Shown here piece by piece: positions 36,159 through 44,949 of a stretch of DNA of 64,000 nt (the stretch's first letter is position 1; every line of letters starts with the position of its first letter). The position numbers and the translations under genes are program-made. Below the pieces are notes generated by a model. It saw nothing but the letters and a program-made list of their open reading frames with translations, was not told where the DNA came from and ran no database searches. Source of the DNA: an uncultured Tateyamaria sp. (GTDB lineage Bacteria > Pseudomonadota > Alphaproteobacteria > Rhodobacterales > Rhodobacteraceae); the NCBI RefSeq assembly GCF_947497045.1, contig NZ_CANMEU010000006.1, positions 146,373 to 210,372 of the forward strand. The letters run 5' to 3'.

Positions 36159-37750
36159 GCCGACGCGCGGATCAAGTCGGATGCCTTTTCCCCGATCATA
36201 ATGGCGGGCGCGTTGGTGTTGCCGCTGACGATTTCGGGCATGATCGAACAATCCGCTACGCGCAAACCTGTAATCCCGTGCACCCGCAGGTCCGCATCGA
36301 CGACGGCGCTTTTGTCCTGGCCCATCTTGCAGGTGCCTGTGGGGTGATAGATCGATGCCGTGTTGTTGCGCGCCCAATCAAGCGTGGCGTCATAATCATC
36401 CATCGGCAGGTCAGCGTGCGGGCGGAACTCCTCGGAAATCTTTGAGGTGAGCGGCGCGTGCCGCGCGATCCGGCGCGCTATATTGACGCCTTCCACGATG
36501 GTGCGGCAGTCGGTTTCGGTGCTGAGATAGTTCGGAATGATCTTGGGGTAGGCACGGCCATCTTTGCTTGCCAGCCGGATTTCACCTTTGGATTCAGGGC
36601 GCAACTGGCAGACCGACATGGTGAAGGCCGAAAATTTGTCCGCCCCCTTGCCGGGGTTCTCGGCCGATAGCGGTTGGACGTGGAACTGGATGTCGGGCGT
36701 TTCCAGATCATCGCGGGTCTTCATAAAGCCGGTCGCCAGGCTGGCCGCCATGGTCATCGGTCCCGCACGGAACATCAGGTACTTGAGACCGATCTTGGCC
36801 TGTCCGAACAGGCTGCCGACCTCATCGTTCAGGGTTGGTTCGTTGCATTTGTAGACCAGCCGCGCCTGCAAATGGTCCTGCATGTTCTTGCCCACGCCCG
36901 GCAGGTCGGCGACGACATCTATGCCGTGGCGCTTCAGTTGCGCGGCCTCACCCAGACCTGACAGCATCAGCAGTTGAGGCGAGTTGATGGCCCCGCCGGA
37001 CAGGATAACCTCGGACCGGGATATGATCGTGTGCAGGTTCCCGGCCTTGTCGCGATAGGTGACGCCCGTGGCGCGCTTGTCGGTGATTTCGACCTTTTCG
37101 ACCTGCGCATGGGTGATGATTTGCAAGTTCTTGCGGTCTTTTACCGGGTTCAGGAACGCAACAGCAGACGAACAGCGCCGCCCGTTGCGCGCCGTCAGTT
37201 GAAAGAACCCGACCCCTTCCTGTTCGGCCCCGTTGTAATCAGGATTGAACTTGTACCCCGCGGCCTGGGCCGCAGCGACCCAGGCATCCGTGATCGGGCG
37301 CTGGATACGCATGTTGGACACTGACAACCCGCCCTGATCACCGTGAAACTCATCTGCCCCGCGCTCGTTCTGCTCGGAGCGCTTGAACAGCGGCAACACA
37401 TCATCCCACGCCCAACCGCGATTGCCCATCTGAGCCCACCGGTCATAATCCTGAGGTTGTCCACGGACATAGAGCAGACCATTCAGCGAGGAGGAGCCGC
37501 CCAATACCTTGCCGCGTGGCCACTCGATCGAACGCCCGTTCAGCCCCGGATCGGGTTCGGTTTTGTAACACCAATCCACGCTGGGGTTGTGGATGGTTTT
37601 AAAATATCCCACCGGAATGTGAATCCATGGGTTAAGGTCACGACCACCGGCTTCGAGGAGAATCACTTTTTTGGAGGGGTCCGCACTGAGGCGGTTGGCA
37701 ATCACGCAACCTGCGGAACCTGCACCAACAATGATGTAATCGGCTTCCAT
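36155..37750 (-). CDS. GMC-family FAD-dependent alcohol/choline dehydrogenase-like oxidoreductase
   Basis: A 531-residue flavoenzyme. The FAD dinucleotide loop is YIIVGAGSAGCVIANRLS with LLEAGG, the GMC signature PRGKVLGGSSSLNG lies near residue 80, a second signature is SGGAINSPQLLMLSGLG, and the catalytic His is in YHPTGTCKMG. Members oxidise alcohols such as choline, polyethylene glycols or sugar alcohols, passing electrons to a quinone or dye. It faces the TRAP genes across a 111-bp divergent promoter region, so it likely acts on the imported compound (inference). Confidence 0.9.
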   Translation of the reverse strand: MEADYIIVGAGSAGCVIANRLSADPSKKVILLEAGGRDLNPWIHIPVGYFKTIHNPSVDWCYKTEPDPGLNGRSIEWPRGKVLGGSSSLNGLLYVRGQPQDYDRWAQMGNRGWAWDDVLPLFKRSEQNERGADEFHGDQGGLSVSNMRIQRPITDAWVAAAQAAGYKFNPDYNGAEQEGVGFFQLTARNGRRCSSAVAFLNPVKDRKNLQIITHAQVEKVEITDKRATGVTYRDKAGNLHTIISRSEVILSGGAINSPQLLMLSGLGEAAQLKRHGIDVVADLPGVGKNMQDHLQARLVYKCNEPTLNDEVGSLFGQAKIGLKYLMFRAGPMTMAASLATGFMKTRDDLETPDIQFHVQPLSAENPGKGADKFSAFTMSVCQLRPESKGEIRLASKDGRAYPKIIPNYLSTETDCRTIVEGVNIARRIARHAPLTSKISEEFRPHADLPMDDYDATLDWARNNTASIYHPTGTCKMGQDKSAVVDADLRVHGITGLRVADCSIMPEIVSGNTNAPAIMIGEKASDLIRASA

Positions 37751-37820
37751 GATTTCACCCTCTCTCGCAATTTATTCAAAAAAAGACTATGCAGATTGAT
37801 CTCCCTGCGCTAGCATTTTC

Positions 37821-37837
37821 TGAGATAAAACGTCTCA
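37821..37837. promoter_or_regulatory. Putative operator in the GMC/TRAP divergent region
   Basis: TGAGA at 37821-37825 and TCTCA at 37833-37837 form an inverted repeat with a 7-bp spacer. It lies 25 bp before the dctP start and within the only intergenic space between the divergent units. The IclR-family regulator encoded at 41276-42055 is a reasonable candidate to bind it. Confidence 0.45.
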
Positions 37838-37861
37838 ATAATATGCATCAGGGAGGATAGC

Positions 37862-39091
37862 ATGGGAGTAGGAAACAAGATCAACGGCATTTCACGCCGG
37901 GATTTGTTCAGGGTGGCTGGTCGCTACGGCATGAGCTCGACGCTTATGGCAGCGGGTGGCTTTGGCGGCGCGATGAGCCTTGCCAACCTCGCAGCGGCGG
38001 CAGAGTCCACATATGAAAAGCGCTTTGCCAAGCCCGCCAAACATACGCTCAAGTTCGGCGCTGCCGGCTTTAACCAGCGTAACCTGTTGATTGAACGGGC
38101 TGGTGCGTTGGAATTTGCCCGCGATCTGGAAAGCCGGACCGACGGCGAAATTCGCATCGAGTTCATCGGCGACAACCAGATCTGTGGTCAGCTGAGCTGC
38201 GTTGAAAAAGCGCAGCAGGGTATCGTCGATATCTATGCGGCCTCCACGCAGAACTCCGCCGGTGGTGCGCCATATCTGAACGTGCTGGACTACGCCTACA
38301 TGTTCCGCAATCGGGCCGATCAGTACCATTTCATGTACAGCCCCGAATCGCAGCGCATCCTGCGCGAGCCTTTCGAAAAGCGTCACGGCCTGAAATTCCT
38401 GTTCACCCACGCAGAGCTTCGCGGGATCCAGTTGGGTCTGGCGTGGGAAGACAGACCCACCGTCACAAAAATCGAAGAGCTGTTTGGCACTAAAAACCGC
38501 GTTACGGGCACCCAGTTGGGCCGGATCGCAATGAATGCCTTGAACCTGAATCCGGTTCCGGTTGCGTGGGAAGAAACCCTTGATGGTCTCAAGCAGGGCC
38601 TGATTGATGGTGCTGAAACATGGGCGTCGGCCGTGGCCTATGCCAACATGTCGCCAGTGGTCAGCCAGTCGGTCGATCTGCGCTTCTTCTGCGGCACAGA
38701 GCATACGGCGATGAACGCTTCGGTGTTCGACGGCCTTGACGGTAATCTGCAAGACGCAGTCATGGAATCCTCGTATCTTGCGCAGGTCCATGTTCAGGCC
38801 GCCAACGAAGCCGCACTGGTCAACACGGTCGGTCACTCCGATCCACAACTGCCAAACACGATTTTCGCACAAAACAACGTGCGCAACGCGTTTCTGGCCG
38901 ATGACCAGATCAAGATTGCCGAAGAGATGTGTTCGCCCGAGTTCCAGCCCCAACTGTGGGAAGAATGGCGCGAGCGGATCAACGGCTGGGCCGGTGGTAT
39001 CGACACGTATCAGGACATCTATAACGAAGTGCGCACGAACTCGCACACGTTGGCCGAAAACGTGGAACCCCGCCGCTGGTGGAAAGCCTAA
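37862..39091 (+). CDS. dctP: TRAP transporter substrate-binding protein (TAT-exported)
   Basis: A 409-residue periplasmic DctP-family binding protein. The N-terminus has a twin-arginine signal (SRRDLFRVAGRYGMSSTL... to about residue 42), which implies export in folded form. The mature part shows DctP features (KFGAAGFNQRNLLIERAGALEFARDLESRTDGEIRIEF; GLKQGLIDGAETW). The ligand is unknown but, given the neighbours, is probably a hydroxylated or amino-linked carboxylate. GGGAGGA precedes the ATG. A hairpin after the gene likely keeps its mRNA more abundant than that of dctQM. Confidence 0.92.
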   Translation: MGVGNKINGISRRDLFRVAGRYGMSSTLMAAGGFGGAMSLANLAAAAESTYEKRFAKPAKHTLKFGAAGFNQRNLLIERAGALEFARDLESRTDGEIRIEFIGDNQICGQLSCVEKAQQGIVDIYAASTQNSAGGAPYLNVLDYAYMFRNRADQYHFMYSPESQRILREPFEKRHGLKFLFTHAELRGIQLGLAWEDRPTVTKIEELFGTKNRVTGTQLGRIAMNALNLNPVPVAWEETLDGLKQGLIDGAETWASAVAYANMSPVVSQSVDLRFFCGTEHTAMNASVFDGLDGNLQDAVMESSYLAQVHVQAANEAALVNTVGHSDPQLPNTIFAQNNVRNAFLADDQIKIAEEMCSPEFQPQLWEEWRERINGWAGGIDTYQDIYNEVRTNSHTLAENVEPRRWWKA

Positions 39092-39109
39092 GATACTGAA
39101 ACAATCGGT

Positions 39110-39133
39110 GGACCGGCCCCTTCGGGCCGGTCC
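39110..39133 (+). terminator. Intercistronic hairpin between dctP and dctQ
   Basis: GGACCGGCCC and GGGCCGGTCC form a perfect 10-bp stem with a 4-nt loop. No T-tract follows, so it more likely attenuates or protects the dctP 3' end than fully terminates, a common device for excess binding protein. Confidence 0.75.
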
Positions 39134-39217
39134 ATATCACTTAATGCCACCCAATTGCGGGTGTGATGTGACCGTCCGCCAAGTGACGGCACTGGCGTAA
39201 AAATGGAGGGGGACCGG

Positions 39218-39886
39218 ATGTCAGTCTGGGCAGACGCGATCGGGGTGTTTTCCGCGATCCTCACAAACGATTCATTCGAAATGAAAAACGCGTTCCGCAC
39301 CCAGGGTGCGTATTTGGCTTTTGGCATCTTGACGTTGCTTGGGGGGACGTTGATGGCGTTTCTGTTCAAGCGCATCCCGCTGCTGGATCGCCATTTTGAG
39401 CGAACGATTATCATCTATGCCTATCTGATTATCGCCTGGATCATCTTTTCGGGTGTGGTGCAGCGCTTTGCGCTCAACGGTCAGCCGCCTTGGTCTTCGA
39501 CCATTCCGCCCCTTCTGTTCATGGTGATGGTCTGGTTTGGCTGTTCCTTCAACGTCAAGCTGCGCACCCATCTCAGCTTTTCCGAATTCCGCTCCAATAT
39601 GCCCCCCAAGGCGCAGCTGGTGGTGCTGAGCCTGGATGCGGTGCTGTGGCTGGTGTTCTGCATGATCTGCATGACCACGACCGCGCGCATCACCGCCAAC
39701 TCTTCGGCGAACTTCCAGATCGTGCTTGGCACCGACGATTTCATGCAGTGGTGGTTCATTATCACTGTGCCCATCGCTTTCGTGGTGATGGCGGGGCGGG
39801 TCATCGAAAACCTGCTCGAGGATTACAGCAACTACCGCAACGGCAAGCCGTTGATTGAACAAGCGGTTATCGGGGGAGAGACATAA
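39218..39886 (+). CDS. dctQ: TRAP transporter small permease subunit
   Basis: A 222-residue membrane protein with four main helices (about residues 31-50, 66-85, 95-112 and 145-165), the size and pattern of a DctQ subunit with a somewhat long C-terminal extension. GGAGGGGG precedes the ATG at 39218. It overlaps dctM by one base (TAATG). It pairs with the large permease to form the sodium-coupled TRAP transporter. Confidence 0.88.
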   Translation: MSVWADAIGVFSAILTNDSFEMKNAFRTQGAYLAFGILTLLGGTLMAFLFKRIPLLDRHFERTIIIYAYLIIAWIIFSGVVQRFALNGQPPWSSTIPPLLFMVMVWFGCSFNVKLRTHLSFSEFRSNMPPKAQLVVLSLDAVLWLVFCMICMTTTARITANSSANFQIVLGTDDFMQWWFIITVPIAFVVMAGRVIENLLEDYSNYRNGKPLIEQAVIGGET

Positions 39887-41244
39887 TGGCTGACGGGACT
39901 CTGATCACCCTGATCTCGATCGGTGTGACCTTGCTGTTTATGCTGGGCACGCCGGTTTTGCTGGTCATCTTTTACTGGACAGTAGGATGCAGCCTTGTGT
40001 TGGGCCTGCAACTGGACAACACGGGCAACGAGTTGCTCAATACATTCAACAAAGGCTTTGCCCTTCTGGCGATGCCCCTGTTCATCCTGACCGGGGATTT
40101 GATCAACGTGTCCGGCATTGCCAAACGATTATCGGACTTTGCCTATGCCTGCCTTGGCTGGCTGCGCGGCGGTCTGGCGATGGCGGCCATCGGGGCGTGC
40201 GGATTGTTTGCTGCGATTTCGGGGTCGAACTCGGCCACGACGGCGACCATCGGGTCGATGTTGCACCCGGAAATGGTCAAAGGCGGTTATGACGAACGCT
40301 TCAGCGCGGCCACGGCGGCGGCGGGCGGGACGGTCGGGATCATCATCCCGCCCTCGATCATCTTTATCGTTTACGGGTTCCTGATGAACCTGCCGATTTC
40401 GGACCTGTTTGTGGCGGGTATCATTCCCGGTGCACTGATGGTGTTTGGTATGCAGTTCGCCGCCTGGATCATCTGCCGCCTCAATGGCTGGGGGGTTCTG
40501 ATCCCGTTGCAACTGAACCGGGTTCTGAAAACCGCGTTCGGGGCGTGGCTGGGGTTCTTTGCCATCGGGCTTGTGCTTTGGGGCATTTACACCGGCAAGT
40601 TTTCCCCGACCGAAGCGGCGGGGGTCACGGTGGGCTTTTGTATCATCGTGGGACTGATCTGTTATCCGCTCAACAAGATGATGGCCAGGGACGCAGACCG
40701 GGATGTGAATGACAAAGGCTATAGCGAGATGTTCGTTGTCGAAGGGTTCACCATCCCCCAGATCCCGTCCATCGTGGTCCGTTCGGCCCAGATTACGGGC
40801 ATTCTGGCCCCGCTGATTGCAATCTCGATTGCGATGCAGCAGGTGCTGTCCGCCCTTGGCGCGCAGGAGATCATCGGGAACTTCGTGACCGGAATGGGGG
40901 GCTATCATGCGGTCCTGTTCACCTCGATGGTCATCGTGTTCTTTTCAGGGATGATCCTTGAATCCCTGCCTGTGACGATTATTCTGGCGCCGATCCTTGC
41001 GCCGATTGCAGCCTCCGTGGGTATTGATCCGATCCACTTCTCGGTGATCTTCCTTGTGGGTGCCTCGATTGGCTTCATTACGCCGCCATATGGGCTGAAC
41101 CTCTACGTGGCGTCAGGTGTGACGGGGGTTCCGTATTTCAAACTGCTCCGCTACATCGTGCCCTACCTGGTGGCGTTGATCTCGGTTTGGGTTATTGTTG
41201 CATTGACCCCCGATCTGGCGCTGATGCTGCTGCCAGAGAGATAA
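39886..41244 (+). CDS. dctM: TRAP transporter large permease subunit
   Basis: A 452-residue, roughly 12-helix permease. DctM signatures: LLAMPLFILTGDLINVSGIAKRLSDFAYA, ISGSNSATTATIGSMLHPEM, GGTVGIIIPPSIIFIVYGF and the late LVGASIGFITPPYGLNLYVASG. It carries substrate with Na+ across the inner membrane after delivery by DctP. The final gene of the TRAP unit; the IclR gene starts 31 bp further on and may be read through. Confidence 0.94.
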   Translation: MADGTLITLISIGVTLLFMLGTPVLLVIFYWTVGCSLVLGLQLDNTGNELLNTFNKGFALLAMPLFILTGDLINVSGIAKRLSDFAYACLGWLRGGLAMAAIGACGLFAAISGSNSATTATIGSMLHPEMVKGGYDERFSAATAAAGGTVGIIIPPSIIFIVYGFLMNLPISDLFVAGIIPGALMVFGMQFAAWIICRLNGWGVLIPLQLNRVLKTAFGAWLGFFAIGLVLWGIYTGKFSPTEAAGVTVGFCIIVGLICYPLNKMMARDADRDVNDKGYSEMFVVEGFTIPQIPSIVVRSAQITGILAPLIAISIAMQQVLSALGAQEIIGNFVTGMGGYHAVLFTSMVIVFFSGMILESLPVTIILAPILAPIAASVGIDPIHFSVIFLVGASIGFITPPYGLNLYVASGVTGVPYFKLLRYIVPYLVALISVWVIVALTPDLALMLLPER

Positions 41245-41275
41245 AGCGCTATTCATAATCACAACTGAGTGAGAC

Positions 41276-42055
41276 ATGCCTGACGATCACCGCCCCCGCA
41301 AGGAACACCAAATCCCCACCAATCTGCGTTTGCTGATGGTGATGGAAGAGGTGGCCAAGCGCGGGGTGGCCGTCAAACCCGTGGACCTTATCGAGGCCCT
41401 CGGGCTGCCCAAGCCCACCGTGCACCGCTTGCTGCAAACAGCCGAGGCCGAGGGGTTCTTGCAACGTGATCTGGATGGGCGCAGCTATGGCCCCGGTGCC
41501 CGACTGCGGGCGCTTGCGGTATCAACGATGTCGTCGGAACATTTGCGCACCGCCCGTCTGACCATCCTGCGCGGCGTTGCCGAAGAGATTGGCGAGACTT
41601 GCAATCTGGCCACCCCGGACCGCGAGGGGATGACCTATCTGGATCGGGTCGAGACCGAGTGGCCCTTGCGCATTCAACTGCCCATCGGCACCCAGGTCCC
41701 GTTTCACTGTACCGCCAGTGGCAAGATGTATCTGTCGACCCTGCGCCCGCATATTCTGGAATCGATTCTGACCGCCCGCCCGCTGGAAAAGCCGACGCCC
41801 ACGACCCTCATCGGTCTGGCCGAGATCAAGGCCGAGCTGGAGGCAACCCGTCAGCGCGGTTATTCCACTGACAACGAAGAGTTCATGGCCGGGATGACCG
41901 CCATCGCAGTGCCAGTCTGGGATGGGAATGGAAAATTGCTTGCGACCCTGTCCGCCCACGCACCGATGCAGCGGCGGACCTTGCCCCAGTTGATCGAGTA
42001 TTTGCCTGCGTTGCGCCGTGGGTCTGCGGACCTGACCAAGCTGCACATGGCCTAA
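41276..42055 (+). CDS. IclR-family transcriptional regulator
   Basis: A 259-residue regulator with an N-terminal winged helix (PVDLIEALGLPKPTVHRLLQTAEAEGFLQRDLDGRSYG) and a C-terminal IclR effector domain (ETCNLATPDREGMTYLDRVE; PFHCTASGKMYLSTL; GYSTDNEEFMAGMTAIAVPV). It lies directly behind the TRAP genes and probably senses the imported compound or a metabolite. Candidate sites are the inverted repeats near 37821 and 34194 (inference). Confidence 0.9.
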   Translation: MPDDHRPRKEHQIPTNLRLLMVMEEVAKRGVAVKPVDLIEALGLPKPTVHRLLQTAEAEGFLQRDLDGRSYGPGARLRALAVSTMSSEHLRTARLTILRGVAEEIGETCNLATPDREGMTYLDRVETEWPLRIQLPIGTQVPFHCTASGKMYLSTLRPHILESILTARPLEKPTPTTLIGLAEIKAELEATRQRGYSTDNEEFMAGMTAIAVPVWDGNGKLLATLSAHAPMQRRTLPQLIEYLPALRRGSADLTKLHMA

Positions 42056-42062
42056 TGGCCTC

Positions 42063-42725
42063 TCACAATCCGTGAAACTGATGTTTGTCCAGCAGGGCGA
42101 CCAGCATGTCGCGCGCGTGCCTTCGGTGGGCGTGATGCGTGTCATGGGCGCGGCTTGCGTCCCCTTGCGCAATGGCGTCATAGACCGCGCGGTGATCCGC
42201 GTTTGATTGCACCGGGGCGGGTCGGATGAACAGGGTCGTGGCGCGTGCCCGGCGCACCTGATCGCGCATGACCGACACGATCATGCTCAGCCGTGCATTG
42301 CGGCCCAAACGCACCAGTTCACGGTGAAACCGATCATCGGCCTCGGCCCATCCGCGCAGATCATCATGGCTCAGGCAGGCGTCCATATCCGTGATGGCGG
42401 CGGCCAGTGTCTCAAGGTCGGACACGGAATAACCCGCCTCGGCTGCGCGGGCGGCGGCAAGGCTTTCGAGCTCGGTCAGAATGTCGTAGATGTCGCTCAT
42501 GTCCTGGGCCGATACGGGGCTGATGCGGATGCCCCGACGCGGGCGTAGTTCGACCAGCCCCTGCGCCTGCAACATCAACGCCGCCTCGCGCACGGGCGTG
42601 CGTGACATCCCCAGCTTTTCGGCCAGTTCGGTTTCCAGATGATCCGAGCCGGGTGTGAGCTCTCCGGCAAAGATCATCTGACGCAGGGCTGCGACGGCGC
42701 GCTCTACATTGCTGATGGCCCCCAT
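42063..42725 (-). CDS. GntR-family regulator with FCD domain
   Basis: A 220-residue regulator. The winged helix ERAVAALRQMIFAGELTPGSDHLETELAEKLGMSRTPVREAALMLQ is classical GntR; the C-terminal FCD domain carries the Asp-His-His metal/ligand residues (DDRFHRELV; NADHRAVYDAI; HAHRRH). Last gene of the minus-strand operon, sharing TGATG with the preceding oxidoreductase gene. Its likely operator is the AATGTATACATT palindrome in the divergent promoter at 44883-44894. Confidence 0.9.
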   Translation of the reverse strand: MGAISNVERAVAALRQMIFAGELTPGSDHLETELAEKLGMSRTPVREAALMLQAQGLVELRPRRGIRISPVSAQDMSDIYDILTELESLAAARAAEAGYSVSDLETLAAAITDMDACLSHDDLRGWAEADDRFHRELVRLGRNARLSMIVSVMRDQVRRARATTLFIRPAPVQSNADHRAVYDAIAQGDASRAHDTHHAHRRHARDMLVALLDKHQFHGL

Positions 42726-43747
42726 CAGGTCACCCTTTCGATTGGCAGTTTGCGCGCCTCGGCGTGCGAGGCATAGATCGTGTCCTTGATGCGGATCACA
42801 TCCAGATAGGCGCGTGCTTCGTTTTCCAACGCGGTCCCGTTCTGCATGGCCCCGATCACATGGGATTGCAGCGCATGCACACAGTCCCCGCCAAAGCCGT
42901 CATGGGTGTCGGCGGGCAGGATCTGTTGCGCATCCTGTTGCCCGAACAGGCGCCACCACACCGATCCATCGCCGCGCAAGTCCAGCGTGCCTTGGGTGCC
43001 CTCGATCAACGCTTCACCCATGGTGCGGCGGTGGTTGTCGGCAGCATGGTCCAGATGCCGGTTGCCGTCAAACAACGCCCGCACGCCCGAGGCGTGATCG
43101 AACACCACATGCCCAGCATCTTCGCCCGCAATCACCGGATTGATCCGGCGCAGATCGGCATAAACCGCCGTGGCGGGGCCAAACAGGTACTGAAACGTGT
43201 CCACCCAATGCACTGCGGTTTCATGGATCAAGAACCGCTCCATCGTCTGAAAATAGGGCTGGCGATCCAGATAGGCACGTGGCCCTTGCCCGTCGCCGGG
43301 ACGCAAGCGGAAGGTGGCGTTCAGCACTGTCCCGATCCGGTCTGCGGCCAGCGCCTGTTTGAGAGTGCGATACCACGGCTGGAACCGGAAATTCTCATGT
43401 ACGACCAGCCGCGCCCCTGCTGCGTCGGCTTCGGCGGTGATGGCCTGCGCCTCGACCAGATCATTGCAGAATGGCTTTTGGCAGATGATCCACTTGATCC
43501 CCGCCATGAGCGCGGCACGGATCGTTTGGGCATGCGCAGGCGGGGGCAGGATAATGTCGAGCAGATCCGGGGCAGTGTTCGTCAGCATCGCGCCCAGATC
43601 TTCAAAAGCGGGCATGCCTGTGGCGCGGGCCGCCTCGAGGTTCAGATCGCAGGCCCCGACAACCTCGATACCGCCCATGCGTGCCCAACTGCCATAGTGG
43701 AACTGGCTGAAATAGCCCGCCCCGACACAGGCGACCCGGATGCTCAT
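42725..43747 (-). CDS. Gfo/Idh/MocA-family oxidoreductase
   Basis: A 340-residue NAD(P)-dependent dehydrogenase of the inositol/glucose-fructose oxidoreductase family: Rossmann start IRVACVGAGYFSQFHY, the EKP-like QKPFCNDL near residue 95 (glutamine in place of the usual glutamate) and FRFQPWYRTLK. The C-terminal domain has HETAVHWVDTFQYLFG. Substrate unknown, perhaps a sugar acid or cyclitol. It overlaps the isopropylmalate-type dehydrogenase gene by 4 bp upstream and the GntR gene by 1 bp downstream. Confidence 0.85.
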   Translation of the reverse strand: MSIRVACVGAGYFSQFHYGSWARMGGIEVVGACDLNLEAARATGMPAFEDLGAMLTNTAPDLLDIILPPPAHAQTIRAALMAGIKWIICQKPFCNDLVEAQAITAEADAAGARLVVHENFRFQPWYRTLKQALAADRIGTVLNATFRLRPGDGQGPRAYLDRQPYFQTMERFLIHETAVHWVDTFQYLFGPATAVYADLRRINPVIAGEDAGHVVFDHASGVRALFDGNRHLDHAADNHRRTMGEALIEGTQGTLDLRGDGSVWWRLFGQQDAQQILPADTHDGFGGDCVHALQSHVIGAMQNGTALENEARAYLDVIRIKDTIYASHAEARKLPIERVT

Positions 43748-44823
43748 GCGAGGGCCGCGCGCACAGCGTCCGCGACCTCGCTCGTGCCCGCGCTGCCGCC
43801 CAGGTCCCGGCTGGCCACATGGCCTGCCGCAATCACTGCCTCGACAGCGGCGCGCAGGCGATCCCCATCGGCGATCATGGCGGGGATGTCGTGTCGTCCG
43901 CCCAGCCATTCCAGCATCATTGCAGCGGACAGGATCATCGCCATCGGGTTTGCGACGCCTTGGCCCGCAATGTCGGGGGCCGAGCCGTGACAGGGCTGGA
44001 ATACCGCGTGATCGGCCCCGATATCAGCCGAGGGTGCCAGCCCAAGCCCGCCCATCAGCCCGGCCCCCAAATCGGACAGGATGTCGCCAAACATGTTCTC
44101 GGTGACCATCACGTCAAAGGACCATGGCCGTTCGACCATCCAAAGTGCGGTCGCATCCACATAGGCATGATCGGCGGCAATGTCGGGGTGTTTGGTCGCC
44201 TCTGCATCGAACATCTCGCGGAAAAAGGCAAAGGCGCGGAACACATTGGCCTTGTCCACGCAGGTGACCTTGCCCGGACCGCGCCCGGCGGCCTTGCGGG
44301 CCTTGGCCAGATCGAAGGCGAATTTGAACAACGGCTCGGAAATGGCGCGGGTGATCAGCAGGGTCTCGCGGGCCTCGTCCTGCGTAACCTCGCCGCGCCC
44401 TTGGGTGTGAAACAACCCCTCGGTGCTTTCGCGGATCAGAACGAAATCGACCGTCTGCCCCCCCGTGAGGGCCAGAGGCGTGGGTTGGCCGGGGCGAATG
44501 GTCACGGGGCGCACACCTGCAAACAGGGTCAGCGCCTTGCGCAGATCGATCTGGGGCGAGATTTCGGTGCCGTCGGGATAGCGCACATCCGGTAGACCCA
44601 TGGCCGACAGCAGGATGGCGTCCGCGGCGCGGGCCGCCTCCATCGATGCGGCGGGCAGGCTTTCACCGGTGCGTGCATAGTGGGCTGCCCCCGCAGGTGC
44701 ATCCACATAGTTCAGCGCGTATTTGCCCGCCGCCACATGATCAAGCAGTGTCAGGGTGGGTGCCATAATCTCGGGGCCGATCCCATCCCCCTGAAAAACC
44801 GCGATATTAAATGAGTTCTGCAT
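43744..44823 (-). CDS. Isocitrate/isopropylmalate dehydrogenase-family enzyme (tartrate dehydrogenase-like)
   Basis: A 359-residue NAD-dependent beta-decarboxylating dehydrogenase. Motifs: FQGDGIGPEIM, LIRESTEGLFHTQGRG with substrate arginine, KANVFRAFAFF and the metal-binding D region (VTENMFGDILSDLGAGL). A nearby FCD regulator and a Gfo/Idh partner suggest a catabolic substrate such as tartrate or a methyl- or hydroxy-substituted malate, not leucine synthesis. First gene of the operon, starting at 44823 next to the divergent operator. Confidence 0.82.
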   Translation of the reverse strand: MQNSFNIAVFQGDGIGPEIMAPTLTLLDHVAAGKYALNYVDAPAGAAHYARTGESLPAASMEAARAADAILLSAMGLPDVRYPDGTEISPQIDLRKALTLFAGVRPVTIRPGQPTPLALTGGQTVDFVLIRESTEGLFHTQGRGEVTQDEARETLLITRAISEPLFKFAFDLAKARKAAGRGPGKVTCVDKANVFRAFAFFREMFDAEATKHPDIAADHAYVDATALWMVERPWSFDVMVTENMFGDILSDLGAGLMGGLGLAPSADIGADHAVFQPCHGSAPDIAGQGVANPMAMILSAAMMLEWLGGRHDIPAMIADGDRLRAAVEAVIAAGHVASRDLGGSAGTSEVADAVRAALA

Positions 44824-44882
44824 GGCGTGGGCTCCCTTTGGCCGTAGGATTGATCAAAGCGACTCGCCTTGTACTATACCTT

Positions 44883-44894
44883 AATGTATACATT
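44883..44894. promoter_or_regulatory. Palindromic operator AATGTATACATT
   Basis: A perfect 12-bp palindrome flanked by partial repeats (TTGTAC to the left, ATGTAT to the right). It fits the GTA/TAC-centred sites bound by FCD-type GntR regulators. It lies between divergent operons, one of which encodes such a regulator. Confidence 0.65.
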
Positions 44895-44949
44895 GATGTA
44901 TGCGTATTAAAACCCCATGCCCATGGGCCCCAGATGGAAAGACCAGATC

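Noticed and set aside
37892..39046. 384-codon minus-strand frame opposite dctP
   Set aside because: Antisense to a TRAP binding protein with an intact TAT signal; no recognisable domain in the shadow frame.
43744..44823. Leucine-pathway leuB
   Set aside because: No leuCD nearby; the operon context (Gfo/Idh partner, FCD regulator) points to a catabolic tartrate-dehydrogenase-like member.
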